From NCBI GenBank assembly GCA_937876995.1, contig CALEFD010000079.1, forward strand, positions 1 through 13,318: a stretch of DNA of 13,318 nucleotides, written 5' to 3'. The position numbers were made by a program, and so were the translations under genes. Of this stretch, positions 7,339-13,318 are shown one piece after another (the first letter of the stretch is position 1; each line of letters starts with the position of its first letter). Source of the stretch: an uncultured Bacteroidales bacterium (GTDB lineage: Bacteria > Bacteroidota > Bacteroidia > Bacteroidales > Bacteroidaceae). Below the pieces are notes generated by a model that was given only the letters and a program-made list of their open reading frames with translations, was not told where the DNA came from and made no database searches.

Positions 7339-7370
7339 GGTGTCCTATAGTGCATACTAAATCTTTTTTG

Positions 7371-7378
7371 TATCTTCG
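7371..7378 (+). promoter_or_regulatory. Minus-7 box for the queH-EFR1 operon
   Basis: TATCTTCG followed by CA, the same variant as before the GH3 gene. Transcription would start near 7385, only about 14 bases before ATG 7399, leaving no room for a leader riboswitch downstream of it. Confidence 0.5.
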
Positions 7379-7398
7379 CACTGGTATAATAATTGGGA

Positions 7399-8520
7399 AT
7401 GAAAAAGAGAGAAGATAAGTTGGTTGCACCGGGTGGAGCAGAAAGGGTTTTACTCCATACTTGCTGTGCCCCATGTTCTGGTGCCATAATAGAGGCAATG
7501 TTGAACAATGGGATAGAGCCGGTAATATACTACTGCAATCCAAATATCTATCCGTTGGAAGAGTACGAAATTCGTAAGAATGAATGTAGCAGATATGCTG
7601 AAAAGTTAGGGTTGCAGATAGTGGATGCCGATAATGACCATTCAGCCTGGTTGGAATGTGTTAAGGGGCTGGAAGCAGAACCGGAACGTGGTGCGCGCTG
7701 TCTGAAGTGCTTTAAGTTGCGTTTGACAGCCTGTGCCAAATATGCTGCAGAAAACGGCTTTATGGTAATTACATCAACTCTCGATTCCAGCCGTTGGAAG
7801 AGTCATGAACAGATAGTTGAGGCCGGCAGTTATGCAGCTTCGCTATACGAAAATATCACATATTGGGACTATAATTGGCGTAAAGGTGGGCTTACTGCAC
7901 GAAGGGCTGAAATTATAAAAGAGAACGATTTTTATAATCAGCGTTACTGTGGCTGCGAATTCAGTATAGGCCATATGAAAGATAGTAAACCGCTTATCCG
8001 TAAGGCAGTAAAGGAGAGAGTTGCTGCCATGTCTGAATCGGATAAACAGACGGAAGCGGATGTTTTATTCAGCTATCTGGAAAATTTAGAACAGGTAAGA
8101 AACAGCAAAAAGATACTCCTGTATCACCCAATGGCAGATGAAATAGATGTAATGAAAGCTGTGCGGAAATGGGCAGAGACCAAAGAGATATATCTGCCTG
8201 CCATAGAGGGTGATGATATTGTGATTAGACAATATAAAAGCGAACAGGATTTAAAGATAGGAAAGTACGGTATCTTGGAGCCTGTGGGTGCAGTGTTGGA
8301 TAATCCTGAAGAGATAAATCTGGTAATTGTGCCGGGACGTGCTTTCGATATTCGTGGCTATCGTTTGGGACGTGGCAAAGGATATTATGACAGGTTGCTA
8401 CCCAAAATGAGAGCTATTAAGATAGGTGTCTGTTTTGACTGCCAGTATATTTTCCGTGTGCCGGCAGAAGAACATGATATTCCTATGGATTATGTAGTTT
8501 GTAGAAAATTGATTGAGAAA
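7399..8520 (+). CDS. queH: Fusion of epoxyqueuosine reductase QueH with 5-formyltetrahydrofolate cyclo-ligase, main body (through K374)
   Basis: The protein has 374 residues; its TGA stop is 8521-8523. Residues 1 to about 193 are QueH, which reduces epoxyqueuosine in tRNA to queuosine. They show LLHTCCAPCS (C22, C23, C26), RCLKC (C101, C104) and YCGC (C184, C186). C22/C23/C101/C104 match the expected [4Fe-4S] ligands and C184-x-C186 the redox pair. Residues about 196-374 are a complete 5-formyl-THF cyclo-ligase, which makes 5,10-methenyl-THF using ATP. It includes the N-terminal basic helix (KPLIRKAVKERVAAMS), YHPMADEID, and the ATP-binding LGRGKGYYDRLL (323-334). There is no stop or frameshift between the halves. 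ATG 7399 is chosen over TTG 7393. It is coupled by ATGA to the next gene. The symbol refers to the N-terminal half. Confidence 0.92.
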
Positions 8521-9308
8521 TGATATTCTGGTATTCGGGTTGTGGAAATAGCAGGTTTGTGGCAGAAGAGTTGGCTAAAGGGTTAAATCAGGATTTGGTG
8601 TTTATACCCGATGCTGCAAGAAACGGTAATGAGTATATTGTTCCAAATGAAGAGGTGGTAGGTTTTGTATTCCCAATATATGCCTGGGCTGCTCCAAAAA
8701 TAGTTACAGAGTTTATTGCAAAGATGCGGTTTGAACACAGACCAAAATATCTGTTTGCTGCAGTTACCTGTGGCGATGAAACTGGCTACACATACCGTAC
8801 ATTCGGTAAATTCCTGACAAAGCAAGGATTGAAGCTTGATGCATTTTTCTCCTTTAAAATGCCTGAAACATATATAAATCTTCCGGGCTTCAAACTGGAT
8901 ACTCCTGAAAACGAAAAGAGTAAGATAGATGCAGTTAAAGAACAATTGCCAAAAGTAATAACCTCAATTGCAAAAAGAGAACAGGGTAACTTTGATGAAC
9001 TGAAGGGTGGGGCACCTTTCCTGAAAAGTTACATATTAAAACCGCTCTTTTATGGATTGCTTATATCGGATAAACCTTTCAATGTGAATGACAGTTGTAA
9101 CGGCTGCGGTAAGTGTGCAAAAGAGTGCCCGCTACAGAATATAAGTATGGTGGATGGCAAACCAAAATGGAATGGAAACTGTACCAACTGCATGAGTTGT
9201 TATCATCGTTGCCCAAATAATGCCATCAACTTTGGAAAGCAGACTTGCGGCAAAGGTCAGTACTATTTTAATATGCCACAAAAGGCCAACCATCAGAATC
9301 GAAAATAA
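8520..9308 (+). CDS. Flavodoxin-ferredoxin fusion protein (EFR1 family)
   Basis: A 262-residue cytoplasmic electron-transfer protein. The N-terminal flavodoxin-like domain (about 1-150) begins with a phosphate-binding loop, FWYSGCGNSRFVAEEL, and has VGFVFPIYAWAAPK. The C-terminal part has two [4Fe-4S] ferredoxin motifs: C193-x2-C196-x2-C199-x3-C203 and C221-x2-C224-x2-C227-x3-C231. The ATG overlaps the upstream TGA in ATGA, so translation is probably coupled. Position and chemistry suggest it supplies electrons to QueH (inference; family members have other partners). The last 41 bases overlap the convergent GH43 gene, so the QYYFNMPQKANHQNRK tail is antisense to the conserved GH43 C-terminus and probably carries little function of its own. 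Confidence 0.9.
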   Translation: MIFWYSGCGNSRFVAEELAKGLNQDLVFIPDAARNGNEYIVPNEEVVGFVFPIYAWAAPKIVTEFIAKMRFEHRPKYLFAAVTCGDETGYTYRTFGKFLTKQGLKLDAFFSFKMPETYINLPGFKLDTPENEKSKIDAVKEQLPKVITSIAKREQGNFDELKGGAPFLKSYILKPLFYGLLISDKPFNVNDSCNGCGKCAKECPLQNISMVDGKPKWNGNCTNCMSCYHRCPNNAINFGKQTCGKGQYYFNMPQKANHQNRK

Positions 9309-10302
9309 CTCTTCTGGTGAATAGCTTCGAAGCACCGTTGTGCTGTTTGTCGTATGCGTGGCAGAAAATGCGCCATCCATCTCCAAAATCATAAACTGAA
9401 CAGTGGCCTATACCTGCATAACGTTCGTCAGGTCCTAATAGCAGTGTGCCGCCTCCTTGGTCCAGAGGAACACCATCTTTGTCTAAATATGGTCCGTCAA
9501 CTCTCTTGGAACGGCCTACCACTACTTTGTAATTACTGTTTAATCCTTTGCAGCAGTAGTCCCACGATACAAACATATAGTAATATTTACCCTCTTTTAT
9601 TATAAAAGGTGCCTCAATGGCATTTGAACCTGCCTGTGGAGCAGCTGCAGAACGTTTCAAATCTTCTTCCGATATGTTGTTTGTACCGTTGTTCGGAGCA
9701 TAACGTCTTGCTATTGTCTTGGGTTCTCCAATGGGGGTGATAAAGTCTTTTTCTAACTGTACTATCTGTATGCCATCCCAGAAAGAACCCCAGGTGAGCC
9801 ATGGGTTACCCTTCTTGTCCATTATCAGGTTAGGGTCTATTGCGTTCCAGTTGGTCTCTTTGAAACTGCGTACAACTGCGCCTTGATCTTCCCATTTGTA
9901 TGCCGGTGATGATGGATTCAGTGTTGTGTTGGTGGCCACGCCTATTGCCGATTCATTCTTGCCAAAAGATGAGCAGCTATAGTACAGATACCATATTCCA
10001 TCGTGGTGGTAGATGTCGGGAGCCCAGGTATGACCGCGATATCCGCCTACACTCTCTACAGCCCATTGCGGTGGTGTGCGTAATGCTCCGGGCAGATATT
10101 GCCAACTTTGCATATTGTCTTCAGATTTCATTATGCCTACACCATTTCCGGTTGTAAACATATAGTACGTACCATCTTCGTATGCAAGTACGGGGTCGTG
10201 TACGTCAGGGTATGTTACTGTGCGCTGGGCTGTTACGCTTCCACACATCAGCATAACAAGTAGCTGTAATGCAAATACTCTTTTTGTATTTATCTTCATC
10301 AT
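9268..10302 (-). CDS. GH43 arabinanase (endo-1,5-alpha-L-arabinosidase type), secreted
   Basis: A 344-residue five-bladed-propeller glycosidase with a signal peptide, probably cut after SVTA (A25). The three GH43 catalytic acids are in place: general base Asp36 (DVHDPVL), pKa-modulating Asp156 (NAIDPNLI) and general acid Glu230 (NAIEAPFII). GYRGHTWAPDIY, YYSCSSFGKN and GIGHCSV are typical of endo-arabinanases acting on alpha-1,5-arabinan, though an exo-acting or related specificity is possible. The gene has ATGATG; the first ATG is used, the second (10299) is equally good. Its promoter fits the Bacteroidota consensus. It is divergent from the PCMD lipoprotein gene and its 3' end overlaps the EFR1 gene by 41 bases. 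The signal peptide has no lipobox, so it should be periplasmic or secreted. Confidence 0.93.
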   Translation of the reverse strand: MMKINTKRVFALQLLVMLMCGSVTAQRTVTYPDVHDPVLAYEDGTYYMFTTGNGVGIMKSEDNMQSWQYLPGALRTPPQWAVESVGGYRGHTWAPDIYHHDGIWYLYYSCSSFGKNESAIGVATNTTLNPSSPAYKWEDQGAVVRSFKETNWNAIDPNLIMDKKGNPWLTWGSFWDGIQIVQLEKDFITPIGEPKTIARRYAPNNGTNNISEEDLKRSAAAPQAGSNAIEAPFIIKEGKYYYMFVSWDYCCKGLNSNYKVVVGRSKRVDGPYLDKDGVPLDQGGGTLLLGPDERYAGIGHCSVYDFGDGWRIFCHAYDKQHNGASKLFTRRVIFDSDGWPFVAY

Positions 10303-10326
10303 AAATCAATCTGTTAGTAATTATTG

Positions 10327-10357
10327 TAAAGGTAGAGATATAGTACTGAATATGCAA
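10327..10357 (-). promoter_or_regulatory. Promoter of the GH43 gene
   Basis: On the minus strand TTG (10357-10355), 20 bases, then TACCTTTA (10334-10327), close to the TTTG/TAnnTTTG consensus with normal spacing. The leader is about 20 bases. Confidence 0.5.
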
Positions 10358-10487
10358 CTTATTGAATTTTTTTCTCATCTCTTTAATAAGATTCAATAGA
10401 TATAAGATTTTGTAAATTTTGCAAAAGGTGATACATCATTTCAATAAAAGCAGTAATATTGCACAAACAATAATTAAATTTACATAT

Positions 10488-11570
10488 ATGATAGAAAAAA
10501 GATGGGGATACTATTTTGTGGTTATTCTGATGTTTGCATTGTTTGTTACGGGGTGTCAAAAAGAGGATGATTTGCATATCATAACAGCCGATTTTACAGA
10601 GTTTGCAATTGAAGAGGAGGTGAAACCTGCGCTGATAGATGCAGATAACAAGATGGTTACAGTATATGTGAACGATTCCATTACGATGCGTGCGGTTACA
10701 GTTAAGAGTATGCAAGTTACCAATAATGCCATTATTGAGCCGGCAATTGCCATTGGTAGTGTATTGGATTTGTCTGAACCTAAGATGGTCTATCTTAAAA
10801 CCAAACAAGACTATTTGTGGCGAATAAATGCTCATATAGCCAATACTGATTCCATAGTTGAAGATCCATCGGGGTATGCACGTATAGTAGTTCCAAATCT
10901 GGATTTCGATGAGTGGTACCTGAAAGATGAAAAACATTGGTATCCTAACAGAAATCTATCGGCAGCCAACTATTGGTGGGATTCCGGAAACAGAGGAGCA
11001 AACATACTTGGACCAAAGAATCCTACAAGTCCTGAAACCGATTTCGTAGTTTCCGGCACTGCTGCCAAACTGAAAGCTACATCTGTAATGGGTATATTGG
11101 CATCGGGCAGTATCTTCTTAGGAAAGTATGTAAAGACATCAGGTTTGGGGGCAGAACTTGCAATGGGACGTAATTTCAATAGTCGTCCGGTTGCTTTGAA
11201 TGGCTACTATTGCTATCATCCCGGTACAATAGACAATGCAAAATCGCCATACGCAAATATGAAAGGAAAGAAGGATTACTGCTCAATCTATATTGTTCTT
11301 GGCGACTGGAAAAACCGTGTAAAGATAGATACAAACGAAGGGATATTCTTGGATATTGAAAACGATCCAAATATAATAGCATACGCCGAACTATCTACAA
11401 ATGAAGATAGCGGTAGTGAATATCTGCCATTCAGATTGCCATTGGAGTATAGAAATGACCGTACTCCCACTCAGATACTTATAGTGGCATCGTCGTGCAA
11501 GTACGGTGATTATTTTACAGGCAGTTCAAACAGTCTTCTCTATGTAGATGAATTCTCTTTAGAGTATTGA
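10488..11570 (+). CDS. Surface lipoprotein with PCMD (putative carbohydrate metabolism) domain
   Basis: A 360-residue lipoprotein of uncertain role. The signal peptide ends in FVTGC with acceptor Cys23, followed by QKEDD, an acidic pattern like the Bacteroidota surface-export signal. Residues about 30-117 form a beta-rich region resembling an Ig-like spacer. Residues about 130-360 look like the PCMD domain (NLDFDEW, YWWDSGNRGANILGP, GTAAKLKATSVMG, ending YVDEFSLEY), which is found in glycan-use loci and may bind or process carbohydrate. No catalytic residues are evident to me. ATG 10488 is chosen because it begins directly before the signal peptide; the frame extends upstream to 10419 without signal features. 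It lies between, and opposite to, two glycanase genes, with a 7-base gap to the convergent GH30. Its promoter is not clear; TAATATTG at 10454-10461 is a weak candidate. Confidence 0.8.
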   Translation: MIEKRWGYYFVVILMFALFVTGCQKEDDLHIITADFTEFAIEEEVKPALIDADNKMVTVYVNDSITMRAVTVKSMQVTNNAIIEPAIAIGSVLDLSEPKMVYLKTKQDYLWRINAHIANTDSIVEDPSGYARIVVPNLDFDEWYLKDEKHWYPNRNLSAANYWWDSGNRGANILGPKNPTSPETDFVVSGTAAKLKATSVMGILASGSIFLGKYVKTSGLGAELAMGRNFNSRPVALNGYYCYHPGTIDNAKSPYANMKGKKDYCSIYIVLGDWKNRVKIDTNEGIFLDIENDPNIIAYAELSTNEDSGSEYLPFRLPLEYRNDRTPTQILIVASSCKYGDYFTGSSNSLLYVDEFSLEY

Positions 11571-11577
11571 TACTAAA

Positions 11578-13095
11578 CTATTTCAATGTGAAAATGTAAG
11601 TTGATATTGAGTTGGGAAGCAATTCAATATTCAACTTGCTGTTTTCGCAAAGCACATTGCTGCTTACTATATTCCATTGTTCGCCATCTGACATAGAACC
11701 GCTGGTGCGGATATGTGTAACCTTTGATTTTCCACTATGGAAATCGCTAAGGTCAATATTCATGTTTTGGTTGTTTGCAGTGGTGTTGGTGCATACCACA
11801 GTTATCTGTTTGCCTTTGCTGTCAATAGCTGCCATGGCATTGCATCCTCTGTTCAGACCATTGTTGCAGATAATCAGGCTTGAACCAGGGCGTATGTATC
11901 GGGTAAACTGTCCGAACGCATAATATTTCTGGGTAAGTATAACCTCATCAGTATCATGGTTAGCGTATGCTGTACCCCAATAACCTCCCATAGTCTGTAA
12001 CGGACCTTTATCTACACGTCCTTTGTAACCATCTTTAGATACGTGGGTATCTATTCCCTGCCACAATACCCAAGCCGATGGTTCCATGGCGGTTATGTCA
12101 TTGATTATTTTGTTTGCAAGCCATAGAGCTGCACTCATTTCGCCTGCATTTGTTCCTGCTGTACCGTTTCCATCTACTTCGCTCATCCACAGGTTTATAT
12201 TCTCTTCTTTTGCCAACTGTCCCAATTCGCGTATTCCGTTCACACCGTATGTGTGAGCACTTATTCTGTTTATTGCAGCGCGTGCCTGAGGTGTCATCAG
12301 TTTAATCTCTTCTATCTGCTTGCCGGGGTTGGTTTCATCGCTTGCGGTAAGTATAATGTTGTCTATACCATATCTGGTCAATGCTTTTTTTGTTTCAATC
12401 AGAAGTTTTGATTGGGATTCTCCTGCATCTATATGACAACCCTCCTGCTTGTAGTTGAATGCAGGCCAATAGTTTGTGTTTGGTTCGTTCATTGGCGAAA
12501 TGCTCTTTACATCCAGCTTTAGCTTTTTCATCATATAGTGTGTAACGTGAGCCAGATATTCTGCAAAATCGTCGTAAGCATCGGCGCGAATATTGTCTTC
12601 GTCCGATTTGAAATTACCGGTAGAACAGCCGCTGACTGTCATAAAATATGGTGGTGAATTTGAGAATACTTCAATATATGCGTCCTGTCCGGCTGCTTTT
12701 GAAGCGGCTTTCAGAACATTTAACTGACGGAAATCGGCATCGTAATCATATTCGTATTCTCCAGTCTCTGCATTGTAGTATTGCCAACCGGGTACATCGG
12801 AATCGGTGCGGGTTATGTGGTTGTGGGTAGGATCATCGCCTCCTCCTATGTTGTAACGCATTATGTTCAGCCCCAATCCTTTCTTGCTGTCAAAAAACAG
12901 TTCTGCCGATTTTTTTGTCAGGGTGGGGTTGTAGCCTATTCTATTTGCCCACCAGCAGAGTGATGTGCCCCAACCTTCCCAATAACCGTTATTTGTGGTA
13001 ATCAGGTTTTTCTTCTCCACTTTGATAGTGCTCTGTGAATAACCGGTTGCAAATAGGGAAATTATAACCGCTAATAGAATTAATCTCTTTTTCAT
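11578..13095 (-). CDS. GH30 glycosidase, endo-beta-1,6-galactanase type, secreted
   Basis: A 505-residue protein with a signal peptide (1 to about 20, cut near GYS/QST). It has a (beta/alpha)8 GH30 barrel with WEGWGTSLCWWAN (39-51), MRYNIGGGDD, VFSNSPPYFMTVSG, acid/base Glu204 in PMNEPNTNYW and nucleophile Glu306 in WMSEVDG, then a C-terminal beta domain (about 385-505). The GWGTSLCWWA motif points to the branch containing endo-beta-1,6-galactanases (Pfam Glyco_hydr_30_2), not glucosylceramidase- or glucuronoxylanase-type GH30. That would suit arabinogalactan side chains, matching the GH43 nearby. The start ATG 13095 follows a TATATTCG box by about 25 bases. It is divergent from rpsF and converges with the PCMD gene. 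Substrate is inferred from motif and context. Confidence 0.92.
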   Translation of the reverse strand: MKKRLILLAVIISLFATGYSQSTIKVEKKNLITTNNGYWEGWGTSLCWWANRIGYNPTLTKKSAELFFDSKKGLGLNIMRYNIGGGDDPTHNHITRTDSDVPGWQYYNAETGEYEYDYDADFRQLNVLKAASKAAGQDAYIEVFSNSPPYFMTVSGCSTGNFKSDEDNIRADAYDDFAEYLAHVTHYMMKKLKLDVKSISPMNEPNTNYWPAFNYKQEGCHIDAGESQSKLLIETKKALTRYGIDNIILTASDETNPGKQIEEIKLMTPQARAAINRISAHTYGVNGIRELGQLAKEENINLWMSEVDGNGTAGTNAGEMSAALWLANKIINDITAMEPSAWVLWQGIDTHVSKDGYKGRVDKGPLQTMGGYWGTAYANHDTDEVILTQKYYAFGQFTRYIRPGSSLIICNNGLNRGCNAMAAIDSKGKQITVVCTNTTANNQNMNIDLSDFHSGKSKVTHIRTSGSMSDGEQWNIVSSNVLCENSKLNIELLPNSISTYIFTLK

Positions 13096-13120
13096 AATTG
13101 ATTAGTATTTGTTTACGATG

Positions 13121-13128
13121 CGAATATA
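13121..13128 (-). promoter_or_regulatory. Minus-7 box for the GH30 gene
   Basis: The minus strand reads TATATTCG then CA, a TAnnTTCG match. There is no clear minus-33 TTTG; an AT palindrome takes up part of that region. Confidence 0.5.
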
Positions 13129-13132
13129 GGAT

Positions 13133-13148
13133 TTATTTATATAAATAA
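13133..13148. repeat. 16-base perfect AT palindrome between GH30 and rpsF
   Basis: TTATTTATATAAATAA is its own reverse complement. It lies 5 bases upstream of the GH30 minus-7 box, so it could be an operator for that gene. AT-rich palindromes also occur by chance. Confidence 0.45.
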
Positions 13149-13177
13149 GGAGTTTTTTTAAGAAAAAAGCGTGTTGG

Positions 13178-13209
13178 TTTGTTTATGAAAAATAAATGTA
13201 CTACTTTTG
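13178..13209 (+). promoter_or_regulatory. Promoter of rpsF
   Basis: TTTG (13178-13181), 20 bases, then TACTTTTG (13202-13209) followed by CG. This is the best match in the window to the Bacteroidota TTTG/TAnnTTTG promoter. The leader is about 40 bases. Confidence 0.75.
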
Positions 13210-13254
13210 CGGTCGCAAATTTTATTAATTAATAATTCATAATCAAAACAAATT

Positions 13255-13318
13255 ATGATTCAGTACGAAACCGTTTTCATTTTAACTCCCGTTTTGTCTG
13301 ATGCTCAGATGAAGGAAG
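13255..13318 (+). CDS. rpsF: 30S ribosomal protein S6, 5' end only
   Basis: The first 21 codons read MIQYETVFILTPVLSDAQMK then E, which matches the start of Bacteroidales ribosomal protein S6, a small-subunit protein that binds with S18. The frame runs off the window. A strong consensus promoter lies about 45 bases upstream. By analogy with related genomes rpsR and rplI should follow downstream (not visible). Confidence 0.9.
   Translation, partial: MIQYETVFILTPVLSDAQMKE

Larger units (their letters stand above)
6918..7370. other. Gene-poor interval with stem-loops and an interrupted reading frame
   Basis: No convincing gene lies in this 453-base stretch. It contains a TATTTTTG minus-7-like box (6995-7002, plus strand), small hairpins at 7087-7129, a 35-base near-perfect palindrome (7198-7232) and a 13-bp hairpin (7308-7338). 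One plus-strand frame is open from 7020 to 7130, hits stops at 7131 and 7140, then is open again to TAA 7301-7303. It could be a decayed small gene, a noncoding RNA, or a regulatory leader. I could not identify any family. Confidence 0.5.

Noticed and set aside
7379..7398. preQ1 or folate riboswitch ahead of the queH fusion
   Set aside because: The predicted leader is only about 14 bases, and no known riboswitch core is recognisable in the upstream 400 bases.
9331..9344. AGCAC-CGTT-GTGCT hairpin as terminator of the queH-EFR1 operon
   Set aside because: Short stem, no T-run (GTTTG follows), and inside GH43 coding sequence.

Overview
The window looks like a chromosomal piece of a Bacteroidales bacterium (phylum Bacteroidota). 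The evidence is the recurring TAnnTTTG/TAnnTTCG minus-7 promoter boxes, the near absence of Shine-Dalgarno sequences, lipoprotein signals typical of this group, a PCMD-type lipoprotein, GH30/GH43/GH3 glycanases, and an rpsF start that reads like Bacteroidales S6. I see no phage, insertion sequence, CRISPR array, tRNA or rRNA.

Layout, left to right. (1) 1-3369: a fatty-acid/acyl-chain block. A FabF-type ketosynthase (minus, cut by the window edge) diverges from a membrane-anchored LytTR regulator (plus). The regulator runs tail-to-tail into a long-chain acyl ligase of the ANL superfamily (minus). (2) 3370-3985: three consecutive inverted repeats, the last a clear terminator, then a class I desulfoferrodoxin (superoxide reductase, minus). 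(3) 4240-6917: a large, strongly codon-biased GH3 lipoprotein with an inserted PA14 domain, ending in a good terminator. (4) 6918-7370: about 450 bases without a convincing gene, but holding a minus-7-like box, several stem-loops, a 35-base near-perfect palindrome and an interrupted reading frame. (5) 7399-9308: a two-gene operon, a QueH (epoxyqueuosine reductase) fused to a complete 5-formyl-THF cyclo-ligase, coupled by an ATGA overlap to a flavodoxin/ferredoxin (EFR1-type) protein. (6) 9268-13095: a small plant-glycan locus: GH43 endo-arabinanase (minus), PCMD surface lipoprotein (plus), GH30 endo-1,6-galactanase-like enzyme (minus). (7) 13178-13318: the promoter and first codons of rpsF, start of a ribosomal protein operon.

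How the genes may work together (inference). The arabinanase, galactanase and GH3 enzyme could trim arabinan/galactan side chains of pectin or arabinogalactan, with the PCMD lipoprotein as a surface partner; no SusC/SusD pair is present here. The flavodoxin/ferredoxin protein is a good candidate electron donor for QueH. The ketosynthase, ligase and LytTR protein probably belong to an acyl-lipid or polyketide-like pathway whose remaining genes lie left of the window.

The most interesting items are the QueH-cyclo-ligase fusion with its coupled redox partner, the structured interval 6995-7338, and the run of inverted repeats at 3457-3573. I did not find a clear, wholly new multi-gene system.
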